A stretch of DNA of 7,501 bases, from NCBI GenBank assembly GCA_023391155.1, contig JAEWBM010000170.1, forward strand, positions 1 through 7,501, in the 5' to 3' direction. Made by a program: the position numbers and the translations under genes. The DNA comes from Acidobacteriota bacterium (lineage in GTDB: Bacteria; Acidobacteriota; Blastocatellia; Pyrinomonadales; Pyrinomonadaceae). The notes under the pieces were generated by a model. That model had not been told where the DNA came from. It worked only from the letters and a program-made list of their open reading frames with translations, and made no database searches. Shown here one piece after another: positions 1 to 5,166 of this stretch; positions within the stretch are counted from its first letter, which is position 1; the number at the start of each line of letters is the position of its first letter.

Positions 1-3
1 GCC

Positions 4-99
4 TTTCTCCTTTCTCCTTTAAGAGGCCCGACCGGTAGGGAGGGTGCCTTCGCATCCCCATTATCAATTATCAATTATCCGTTAATCTCTTTCTCCTTT
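4..99. repeat. 7-bp tandem repeats (TTTCTCC and ATTATCA units)
   Basis: Two kinds of heptamer tandem occur within 100 bp. TTTCTCC is repeated at 4-10 and 11-17 and continues into TTT, with another TTTCTCCTTT at 90-99. ATTATCA occurs at 60-66 and 67-73, followed by the variant ATTATCC at 74-80. Between the two arrays, GGGTGC (42-47) and GCATCC (52-57) can pair around a CTTC loop with one G-T wobble. No coding frame here is credible. The block looks like intergenic simple-sequence DNA. Both units being seven bases long suggests slippage or a common amplification process, which is inference. Confidence 0.7.
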
Positions 100-100
100 C

Positions 101-161
101 GCCCGCCCCGGGTGAAACCCGGGGACCACGCCCCACCCCTCCCCAGGAGCCCAACGGGGCG
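101..161. repeat. GC-rich hairpin element, possible interspersed repeat
   Basis: The block holds a perfect inverted repeat, CCCCGGG (106-112) and CCCGGGG (118-124), around a TGAAA loop. A second pair, CGCCCC (129-134) and GGGGCG (156-161), has a 21-nt loop. It resembles dispersed GC-rich non-coding elements I associate with acidobacterial and planctomycete genomes, but I cannot test copy number. It could also be the structured end of a transcription unit entering from the left, although no T-run follows the stems. Confidence 0.45.
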
Positions 162-191
162 ACAAAATACCCGAGCCCCTGACGGATCAAG

Positions 192-232
192 ACGTGCGCT
201 GCAGATATGAAGGTGCAAGAAAAAGCGCACGT
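192..232. repeat. perfect 9-bp inverted repeat upstream of the GHKL gene
   Basis: ACGTGCGCT (192-200) is perfectly complementary to AGCGCACGT (224-232) across a 23-nt loop. The right arm overlaps the first seven bases of the 31-bp block shared with the second leader, and it lies just upstream of the proposed -35 region. That placement would suit an operator or a protein-binding palindrome; a hairpin in an upstream transcript is the alternative. The downstream copy of the shared block lacks the matching left arm, so this palindrome is specific to the first leader. Confidence 0.6.
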
Positions 233-260
233 AACTCGGATTTCGCGAACATTCTAAATA
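226..260 (+). promoter_or_regulatory. shared promoter-like block, copy 1 (upstream of GHKL ATPase)
   Basis: Positions 226-256 match 2426-2456 without gaps at 24 of 31 bases; GAAGG follows both copies (263-267 and 2462-2466). Read as a promoter, the -35 region would be AACTCG (233-238), the spacer 16 bp, and the -10 region TAAATA (255-260), starting transcription near 267. ECF sigma factors typically need an AAC-containing -35 element, and a sigma-like gene lies in this locus, so recognition by that protein is a reasonable inference. The conserved spacer (GATTT and ACATT) goes beyond a minimal promoter and may also bind a regulator. Confidence 0.5.
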
Positions 261-272
261 TAGAAGGGCAGT

Positions 273-357
273 GCCGCAATGTGCGGCGTCGCCGAAGGAT
301 CGCTGGGTAGCTAAAGAGCTCGCCAAGCGGCGAGTATAGCCCGCTGCCAAGAGCAGC
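273..357 (+). promoter_or_regulatory. structured 5' leader of the GHKL gene (three stem-loops)
   Basis: Three short perfect stem-loops follow one another before the gene: GCCGCA/TGCGGC (273-278 with 282-287, loop ATG), CTCGCC/GGCGAG (319-324 with 329-334, loop AAGC) and GCTGC/GCAGC (343-347 with 353-357, loop CAAGA). The last ends about seven bases before the Shine-Dalgarno sequence at 364-367. If transcription starts near 267, the leader is roughly 109 nt and mostly structured. It could be a regulatory 5' UTR or a small RNA. I do not recognise a known riboswitch. Confidence 0.4.
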
Positions 358-375
358 CAAGATGAGGTAAAATAT

Positions 376-2397
376 ATGAGTTTCGATGAAAAAACAACAA
401 ATACCGGTTCGATAGTGGAGGAGCCTTTAGCCAGCTCTGAGTCGACGGACAACAATATGGAGGATCTTCTTCTAACCGAGATAGAACGCCAAGAGAAGTA
501 CCTAAGCAAACTACCTGACGATTTCAAGTTCCCGCTTTTCAATACCCACCAGGCGTTGGAGTCTCAAAGAAAAAGTGGTTACAGAGATACTGGCTCCGCG
601 GCACGCGAAATCGTCGACAATGCGTGGGAAGCCGGCGCCAGAAAAATCGACATCGTATTTGAACATGGCCGGTCAGAGCGCGGACGTGATCTCGTACAGT
701 CTATCGCCTTTATCGACAATGGGGCCGGCATGCTTCCGAAAATGATCCAGTATGCTCTGTCACTTGGCGGTGGTACGCATTTCGAAGAGCCTCGCTCAAT
801 AGGAAAATTTGGATTTGGCCTTCCGAACTCTTCGATCAACCAAACCAGGCGTGTAGAGGTTTATTCACGAGTTCGCCAATCGGATCCGATCATGCGCGGT
901 GTACTTGATGTAACTGAGTATGCTTCTCATGGCCTTCAAGAAGTTAAAGCCCCTGAGAAAGCTGAACTGCCTAAATTCGTTACTCAATATCTAAAAAAGA
1001 ACGGACTTGAGTTTCAACACGGAACCGTAGTCGTTTGGGTCAAACCAGACAGACTTACCTATAAGATGGGCGCTAAGCTGAAAGAGCATTTGCTGGATGA
1101 CTTTGGCGTTACCTACCGCTACATCCTTGACGAACTTGTTTTGACTGTCGAGGGGCAACGCGTCGAAATGGTCGACCCTCTCTTTCTTGACCCGCGGGGG
1201 CGCTATTATCTTCCGCCGGATCCCGAGGGCGCTGATGACGCGGGTGGCGCAGTGGAAGTTTACAATCGAACGATCGTACTCAAGCATTTTATCGATCCGG
1301 ACACACTGGCAGCTCGTGTGGAGAAAGTCGATGATGAATCAGAACTCGATCGGAGTGATCCTTCCCTAATAACGTACGGCACGGTTGGCCTCCGGGTATC
1401 ACGATTGCCGTATGGGTTTGCTGCACTTCCTGGAAAAACGGCGAGGGATGAGTTCTCGGAATCGAGACTTGCCGTTCGGCAGAACGGCCGCGGAATTTCT
1501 TTCGTCCGGGCGGGTCGTGAAATCGAAGCTGTTAAGACCCTACCTCACACGAAGAGAGACAAATCCGCTGGCCTTGGAAACTGGCCGACACTGATAAGCT
1601 ATGATTATCATTGGGCGGCAGAAGTTAGTTTTAGCCCTGAGTTGGATGACGTATTCGGCATTACAAATGACAAACAAAAAGTCCGGCCGCTAGAAGATTT
1701 TTGGCGGGTGCTTGCGTCGGATGACATCGCTTTTGACCGGCAACTCCGTAAAGAGCACAGTTGGCAGGATAGGATTCGAAAAGAGAAAGCGGAGGAACGA
1801 AAGAAGGCCTCGATTGAAGAAAAACTCGGAGCTACGGCAGAACCCTCGGGTGCAGAATCGGCTGCGGCTAGCGTGGAGGTGACGACTGGCAAGAAGACGC
1901 GTATCCCCGATCGGGACAAGCCTGCGGTTAAGATCGTAACGGACAATTGGGTCGAAAATCAATTAAATATAAATGACGGAACCGAAGCTGAAGTACGTCA
2001 GGCCTTGGAGAAGGAAAGACAACGGCGACCTTACAAAGTTGTTTATATAAACGATCAACACTCGGCGTTTTACGAACCCCAGTGGGGGCCGCTCGGCCAG
2101 GTTCAGGTGAAGGTCAATAAAGATCACCTTTTCTTCAAATCCGTGTACGAGACACTCTTATCGATCGAAGGAGGCAAAGCAGCCAAGGAAGCGATCGACA
2201 TTCTTCTCATTGCGTTATCCAAGGCCGAACTTGAATGTGAGCATGACCAGACTAAAGAGACATACCGGGTTCAACGGTCGGAAGTCTGGAGTCCATTTAT
2301 CTCAAAAGCTCTCAAAGCCTACCGGCAGATGGATTCCGCAGGGGACGGTGAACTCGAAGTCGATGATGCACCGGACGAAGAGAAAACGGATAAATAG
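376..2397 (+). CDS. GHKL-fold (HSP90/MutL/MORC-like) ATPase, defence-type
   Basis: This is a 673-aa protein with an N-terminal GHKL ATP-binding domain. The N-box is EIVDNAWEAGA at about residues 78-88 (catalytic-type E78, Mg-binding N82). The second box is DNGAGM (114-119), and the lid glycine motif is GKFGFG (143-148) followed by LPNSS. Intact motifs suggest active ATP binding. Residues about 450-480 are highly charged and probably helical. A low-complexity A/S/E linker follows at about 485-505, then a C-terminal domain I cannot assign, ending in an acidic tail. The domain layout suggests an ATP-gated clamp like MutL and MORC proteins, whose bacterial relatives occur in restriction-modification and other conflict systems. 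The start is supported by GAGG at 364-367, eight bases before ATG. It is followed 256 bp later by a sigma-like gene and then a DruA-like gene, which favours a defence role; the precise activity is unknown. Confidence 0.88.
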   Translation: MSFDEKTTNTGSIVEEPLASSESTDNNMEDLLLTEIERQEKYLSKLPDDFKFPLFNTHQALESQRKSGYRDTGSAAREIVDNAWEAGARKIDIVFEHGRSERGRDLVQSIAFIDNGAGMLPKMIQYALSLGGGTHFEEPRSIGKFGFGLPNSSINQTRRVEVYSRVRQSDPIMRGVLDVTEYASHGLQEVKAPEKAELPKFVTQYLKKNGLEFQHGTVVVWVKPDRLTYKMGAKLKEHLLDDFGVTYRYILDELVLTVEGQRVEMVDPLFLDPRGRYYLPPDPEGADDAGGAVEVYNRTIVLKHFIDPDTLAARVEKVDDESELDRSDPSLITYGTVGLRVSRLPYGFAALPGKTARDEFSESRLAVRQNGRGISFVRAGREIEAVKTLPHTKRDKSAGLGNWPTLISYDYHWAAEVSFSPELDDVFGITNDKQKVRPLEDFWRVLASDDIAFDRQLRKEHSWQDRIRKEKAEERKKASIEEKLGATAEPSGAESAAASVEVTTGKKTRIPDRDKPAVKIVTDNWVENQLNINDGTEAEVRQALEKERQRRPYKVVYINDQHSAFYEPQWGPLGQVQVKVNKDHLFFKSVYETLLSIEGGKAAKEAIDILLIALSKAELECEHDQTKETYRVQRSEVWSPFISKALKAYRQMDSAGDGELEVDDAPDEEKTDK

Positions 2398-2425
2398 CAG
2401 AACGTAATCAGTTCGATGACGTTTT

Positions 2426-2460
2426 CGCACACAACTCCGATTTTACGGACATTATATTTT
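2426..2460 (+). promoter_or_regulatory. shared promoter-like block, copy 2 (upstream of sigma-like gene)
   Basis: This is the second copy of the block at 226-256, exactly 2200 bp downstream. The matching core reads CGCAC, AACTC, GATTT, CG and ACATT in the same spacing. Candidate promoter elements are AACTCC (2433-2438) and TATATT (2455-2460), 16 bp apart, giving a start near 2467. It lies 29 bp after the GHKL stop codon and would drive the sigma-like and DUF4338 genes separately from the GHKL gene. A short inverted repeat, AACGT (2401-2405) with ACGTT (2419-2423), lies just upstream. Autoregulation by the sigma-like protein is inferred, not shown. Confidence 0.5.
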
Positions 2461-2467
2461 GGAAGGA

Positions 2468-2623
2468 CCGGCGGCTCTCCCACAAAGGTTTCGAGACGCC
2501 GCCGGAAGTGTTAGAATAAAAATCGCAATCGCATAGGGGCAACCTGCGGTGCGGTCAATGTGCCGCCATGAATTCCTTAAGTTGCTGCAATAGCCCTTAT
2601 CAAATCTGGTTTCGCTAGATTTG
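2468..2623 (+). promoter_or_regulatory. structured 5' leader of the sigma-like gene
   Basis: The 256-bp gap between the GHKL and sigma-like genes contains three stem-loops after the shared block. CCGGCGGC (2468-2475) pairs perfectly with GCCGCCGG (2498-2505), and TCTC/GAGA extends the stem inside past a one-base bulge. GCGGT (2551-2555) pairs with GCCGC (2562-2566) around a CAATGT loop. CAAATCT (2601-2607) pairs with AGATTTG (2617-2623). The first hairpin has no T-run after it, so a simple intrinsic terminator is unlikely. The 2551-2566 hairpin resembles the one at 273-287 in the first leader, with an AATGT-type loop in both and a changed but still pairing stem. Confidence 0.4.
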
Positions 2624-2644
2624 CGTATCAGCTATTTCAGTAAC

Positions 2645-2649
2645 GAGGA
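2645..2649 (+). promoter_or_regulatory. Shine-Dalgarno site fixing the sigma-like gene start
   Basis: GAGGA ends four bases before ATG at 2654. It favours this start over the longer TTG-initiated frame at 2621, which has no comparable site and overlaps the stem at 2617-2623. Confidence 0.7.
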
Positions 2650-2653
2650 ATTT

Positions 2654-3250
2654 ATGAAATCGATCTCAGGCCGAGAGGCCTTTCTTTCAGACTTTTTCGA
2701 GCGGCACGACAAAGACTTCGCCGCTTTCGTACGTATTGCCCGACCCATCGTCATTTCCTTCGCACGCCGCCGAAGCTACCGGCTATTGCCAGACCAGCGC
2801 GAAGATGTTTTTCAAGAGGTGTGTACGCGGGTATTAGAACTGCCGAATACCGCATTTGATAGGACGCGTGTTACAGGCAGTCAGTATCTTTATGGACTAA
2901 CGCTCAATGCCATAAGAAAAGTAGAACGACAATACGGCGTACGGTCGGGCGAATCTCCAGAATTCATCTGCGACGCTGACCTGGATCAGATTCCCTCCCC
3001 CTTGGAACTAATTGAGGACATTCACCGTTCGATGGTCCTTCAGAGCGTGCTTTCGCAAGCGACCCCTCAACTCCGCACGTGCTTAATAGCAATTGGCGAA
3101 GGATCATCCGCCGATGACGCGGCAAGAAAGGTGGGGTGGAGTCGGTTTAAGTTACGTAGGGAAAAATTAGCATTACAGTCCTTAGTTGTAACGAGAAATC
3201 TGGCTACAATCAAGGGAACACCCAATACGTCACCTTCGATGAATCATTGA
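2654..3250 (+). CDS. sigma-70/ECF-like RNA polymerase sigma factor
   Basis: The protein is 198 aa from ATG at 2654. Residues about 22-95 look like sigma region 2: an FVRIARPIVISFARRR helix, then DQREDVFQEVCTRVLE (region 2.2-like, about 47-62) and QYLYGLTLNAIRKVERQYG (region 2.3-2.4-like, about 77-95). Residues about 125-175 resemble region 4, with a putative helix-turn-helix at SADDAARKVGWSRFKLRREK. This is the size and two-domain layout of ECF sigma factors, though the sequence is divergent and no anti-sigma gene is adjacent. The open frame extends upstream to a TTG at 2621, but GAGGA (2645-2649) sits correctly for the ATG at 2654, and 2621 lies inside a stem-loop. It is followed after 16 nt by the DUF4338 gene. 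Likely role: dedicated transcription of this locus (inference). A sigma-derived DNA-binding protein without promoter function is the alternative. Confidence 0.75.
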   Translation: MKSISGREAFLSDFFERHDKDFAAFVRIARPIVISFARRRSYRLLPDQREDVFQEVCTRVLELPNTAFDRTRVTGSQYLYGLTLNAIRKVERQYGVRSGESPEFICDADLDQIPSPLELIEDIHRSMVLQSVLSQATPQLRTCLIAIGEGSSADDAARKVGWSRFKLRREKLALQSLVVTRNLATIKGTPNTSPSMNH

Positions 3251-3266
3251 AATCGGAGGGTGAAAC

Positions 3267-4427
3267 ATGGGACGAACTGAGACGATGGATCACATTCGCC
3301 AGCGCCTGCTCGCACATCTCGAGGACCTTGGGTATACCTTGGGCGAGGATAAACTGAGTTCAGCTGAGAATTTCGACAAGGTTAAGATTAGGAAGTTTTA
3401 TGCGTCACGTCGAATCGAGCGGGAGCAGAGGGAAAACGCGTTTGTCGGGGCGAACGTCGACAAGTTAATAGGCTATTTTGCGAACGGTCACGAAATTGTT
3501 CCAGCGAAGATCGCCATCGAAGTTGAAGAAGTTGAAAGCGGGAGTTGGCAGGGCAACCTGTTCAGACTCGCAACATTAATTTGGTCAGTGCCAGTATCGC
3601 GAGGATATGGCCGCCGAATTCGATTCCTTGTCTGGGACCGGCATATTGATAAGCTGGTGGGCGTGATCGCTCTAGGTGACCCTGTATTCAATCTCAAGCC
3701 TCGTGATGAATGGATTGGCTGGAATACGAGAGACCGAGAGGAGCGCCTTTGCAATGTTTTAGACGCGTACATACTAGGGGCGGTTCCGCCATATTCTCAA
3801 CTGATTGCTGGAAAGCTCGTTGCAGCTTTAGTGTCGAGCAAGGAGGTCAACGACGTTTTTCGTCGGAAGTATGCGAAGCAGCTTGGACTAATTAGCAAAA
3901 AGGCGAAACACCCGAAACTCGTATTGGTGACGACTACGTCTGCACTCGGGCGTTCGTCAGTGTACAACCGGCTCAGGTTGGATGGCAATACACTCTTTCA
4001 CAGTGTCGGATTCACCGAAGGCTGGGGCCACTTTCACATAAGCGATGCGGTTTTCCAAGAGATGAAAGAGTTTCTGTCTGATATTGGCCATAAATACGCG
4101 AACGGCAACCGATTTGGCAACGGCCCCAACTGGCGGATGCGAGTCATACGCGCCGTGATGAAAGAAATCGGCATTAGCCAGTCGTACTTAAATCATGGTA
4201 TTAGACGCGAAATTTTCGCGGTCCCTCTCGCCACTAATTTCAGAGAGATTCTCATCGGAGAGCAAACGAGAGCACGATGGCAGCTGAGATCAGCTGCTGA
4301 TATCGGTCGCGCATGTGTCGATCGATGGGTTGCACCGCGAGCGGAACGAGATGGAAATGAGAGTCGTGCAGTAACGCGAGAAGTGATTCGCGATCTGATG
4401 GTCAGTAACCGAAATATTACGTTTTAG
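3267..4427 (+). CDS. DUF4338 family protein, DruA-like (Druantia-type defence component)
   Basis: The protein is 386 aa. It carries the signature blocks I associate with the DUF4338/DruA family: SRGYGRRIRFLVWD (about 111-124), LVGVIALGDPVFNLKPRDEWIGW (130-152), an AYILGAVPPYSQL segment (167-179), TTSALGRSSVYNRL (223-236), SVGFTEGWGHFHIS (246-259) and GIRREIFAVPLATN (311-324). The molecular activity of DruA is not established to my knowledge; it is needed in type I Druantia anti-phage systems, and DUF4338 genes also occur outside recognised Druantia loci. There is no signal peptide or membrane segment. The start is set by GGAGG (3255-3259), seven bases upstream. The 16-nt gap after the sigma-like gene indicates one operon. 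No other Druantia protein (such as the large helicase DruE) is in the window, so this is a DruA homologue in a different gene setting. Confidence 0.82.
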   Translation: MGRTETMDHIRQRLLAHLEDLGYTLGEDKLSSAENFDKVKIRKFYASRRIEREQRENAFVGANVDKLIGYFANGHEIVPAKIAIEVEEVESGSWQGNLFRLATLIWSVPVSRGYGRRIRFLVWDRHIDKLVGVIALGDPVFNLKPRDEWIGWNTRDREERLCNVLDAYILGAVPPYSQLIAGKLVAALVSSKEVNDVFRRKYAKQLGLISKKAKHPKLVLVTTTSALGRSSVYNRLRLDGNTLFHSVGFTEGWGHFHISDAVFQEMKEFLSDIGHKYANGNRFGNGPNWRMRVIRAVMKEIGISQSYLNHGIRREIFAVPLATNFREILIGEQTRARWQLRSAADIGRACVDRWVAPRAERDGNESRAVTREVIRDLMVSNRNITF

Positions 4428-4455
4428 TTATAAGGCGAACCCAGACTTGCAAACC

Positions 4456-4884
4456 TTAATACCACACCTTATCCCTCTTCCTCCTGATCGGCTTCGTATC
4501 CGACAGGTCCAGGATCAGGACGCCTTCGTGGTCGATATAGGCCCTTGGGAAGAGCAGCGTCTCCGGGATAAAGATCCCAAAATCCTTGCACAGCTTATGG
4601 GCCCTCACCCTCCGCCCGCCGTGCTGCCCCCGCGGCGACACCTTGAACGCCCGCCTCAGATGCGGATGCGTCGGCTTCAGCCCCACCACCTGCTGCTCCC
4701 TGTCAAACAACAGCACCACCGCCTCCGGCGACCCCAGCATCTCGAACGCGATCCGATTCATCACGATATGCCCCGCCCGGTTGATCGTCACATACAGCGT
4801 CGCCCACCGCGAGGGGCTGTCGTCCCTCTCCGCTGCGACCCAGTTTCTCTTTATCTTCTTCGGTACTAAGAAAACGTCCGGCAT
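4456..4884 (-). CDS. hypothetical protein, basic, unknown function
   Basis: I take the start at 4884, giving 142 aa beginning MPDVFLVPKKIKRNW. I do not recognise a named domain. Visible features are an N-terminal basic stretch, a central hydrophobic segment (GSPEAVVLLFDREQQVVGL), a basic region rich in Arg, Gly and His, and a C-terminal acidic-hydrophobic segment (DHEGVLILDLSD) ending in a basic tail. No transmembrane helix is evident, so it is probably a soluble protein. It resembles, from memory, uncharacterised proteins common in Acidobacteriota. The frame is open to 4938, but that extension would run through the likely promoter at 4895-4923 and encodes an unconvincing Cys/Thr/Leu-rich leader. 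The gene converges on the DUF4338 gene with 28 bp between stop codons and no obvious terminator. It is probably not part of the defence-like module. Confidence 0.65.
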   Translation of the reverse strand: MPDVFLVPKKIKRNWVAAERDDSPSRWATLYVTINRAGHIVMNRIAFEMLGSPEAVVLLFDREQQVVGLKPTHPHLRRAFKVSPRGQHGGRRVRAHKLCKDFGIFIPETLLFPRAYIDHEGVLILDLSDTKPIRRKRDKVWY

Positions 4885-4894
4885 ACGACCTGCG

Positions 4895-4923
4895 AGCGTA
4901 GCACGAGTGACGCAATGTGTCAA
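4895..4923 (-). promoter_or_regulatory. sigma-70 type promoter for the 4456-4884 gene
   Basis: On the minus strand TTGACA (4923-4918) is a perfect -35 box. It is followed after 17 bp by TACGCT (4900-4895), a moderate -10 box. The predicted transcription start falls only a few bases before the ATG at 4884, so the mRNA would be nearly leaderless. This also argues against the upstream ATG at 4938. Only a weak AGG lies between the promoter and the start. Confidence 0.5.
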
Positions 4924-4932
4924 GAGTGACAC
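4917..4932. promoter_or_regulatory. operator-like inverted repeat over the -35 box
   Basis: GTGTCA (4917-4922) and TGACAC (4927-4932) form a perfect 6-bp inverted repeat around AGAG, covering the -35 box of the promoter read leftwards. GAGTGAC also occurs twice in direct orientation, at 4905-4911 and 4924-4930, 19 bp apart. The position suits a repressor operator for the 4456-4884 gene, but no regulator gene is recognised nearby. Confidence 0.4.
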
Positions 4933-4948
4933 ACACACGCGCCAAAAT

Positions 4949-4966
4949 ATCCCGCCTGCGCGGGAT
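4949..4966 (-). terminator. 7-bp GC-rich hairpin, possible weak terminator of the hao operon
   Basis: ATCCCGC (4949-4955) pairs perfectly with GCGGGAT (4960-4966) around a four-base loop. Read on the minus strand the hairpin is followed by ATTTTGG, a short T-run. It lies about 200 bp after the hao stop codon and before the next minus-strand gene, which is a reasonable place for a terminator. The T-run is poor, and the stem is also part of a wider set of repeated ATCCCGC motifs, so it may be something else. Confidence 0.35.
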
Positions 4967-5131
4967 TGTCCTAGGGGATTATAGCGGGATTGTCACGTGA
5001 TCACTCGCTTCACCCAAAAGTTTTGCTCGTGGCTTTTCGCCCCCTCAACTCCGCCCCCTACAGGCCGGCATTATCCCCCTCTATCCCGCGGCCGGGCCCC
5101 TCAAACCCGCTGCAATCCGCCTCTATCCCGC
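4949..5131. repeat. intergenic cluster of five ATCCCGC/GCGGGAT motifs
   Basis: The heptamer ATCCCGC occurs at 4949-4955, 5083-5089 and 5125-5131, and its complement GCGGGAT at 4960-4966 and 4984-4990. The two complement copies extend to GCGGGATTGTC (4960-4970 and 4984-4994, 24 bp apart). Two of the forward copies extend to CTCTATCCCGC (5079-5089 and 5121-5131, 42 bp apart). The stretch 4949-5166 otherwise contains no credible gene and is strongly C-rich on the plus strand. It may be a protein-binding array or a degenerate repeat. Confidence 0.5.
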
Positions 5132-5140
5132 TATTTGGCG

Positions 5141-5162
5141 CCCACCCTCACCCCGCGCCCCC
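5141..5162 (-). other. potential G-quadruplex in the 3' end of the hao transcript
   Basis: The plus strand has C-runs at 5141-5143, 5145-5147, 5151-5154 and 5158-5162. On the transcribed minus strand these are four G-runs of 5, 4, 3 and 3 with loops of 3, 3 and 1 bases, fitting the usual G-quadruplex pattern. It begins four bases after the hao stop codon (5167-5169). Formation in RNA or DNA is not shown by sequence alone. Confidence 0.45.
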
Positions 5163-5166
5163 GCTA

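Noticed and set aside
75..542. Minus-strand open frame of 155 codons over the left non-coding region and the start of the GHKL gene
   Set aside because: It overlaps the well-supported GHKL start, has low-complexity Ser/Arg/Gly-rich translation and no recognisable domain. It also reads through the hairpin repeat.
2468..2505. Intrinsic terminator after the GHKL gene
   Set aside because: The stem is strong, but no T-run follows on either strand, so I list it as leader structure instead.
4447..4869. Plus-strand open frame rich in Pro, His and Arg
   Set aside because: It is the antisense of the 4456-4884 gene and has the Pro/His/Arg bias of a shadow frame. That gene has a promoter and a natural composition.
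4978..4983. TATAAT on the minus strand as a promoter for the 4456-4884 gene
   Set aside because: No acceptable -35 box lies 16-18 bp upstream (best is GAGTGA), and a better -35/-10 pair exists at 4895-4923.
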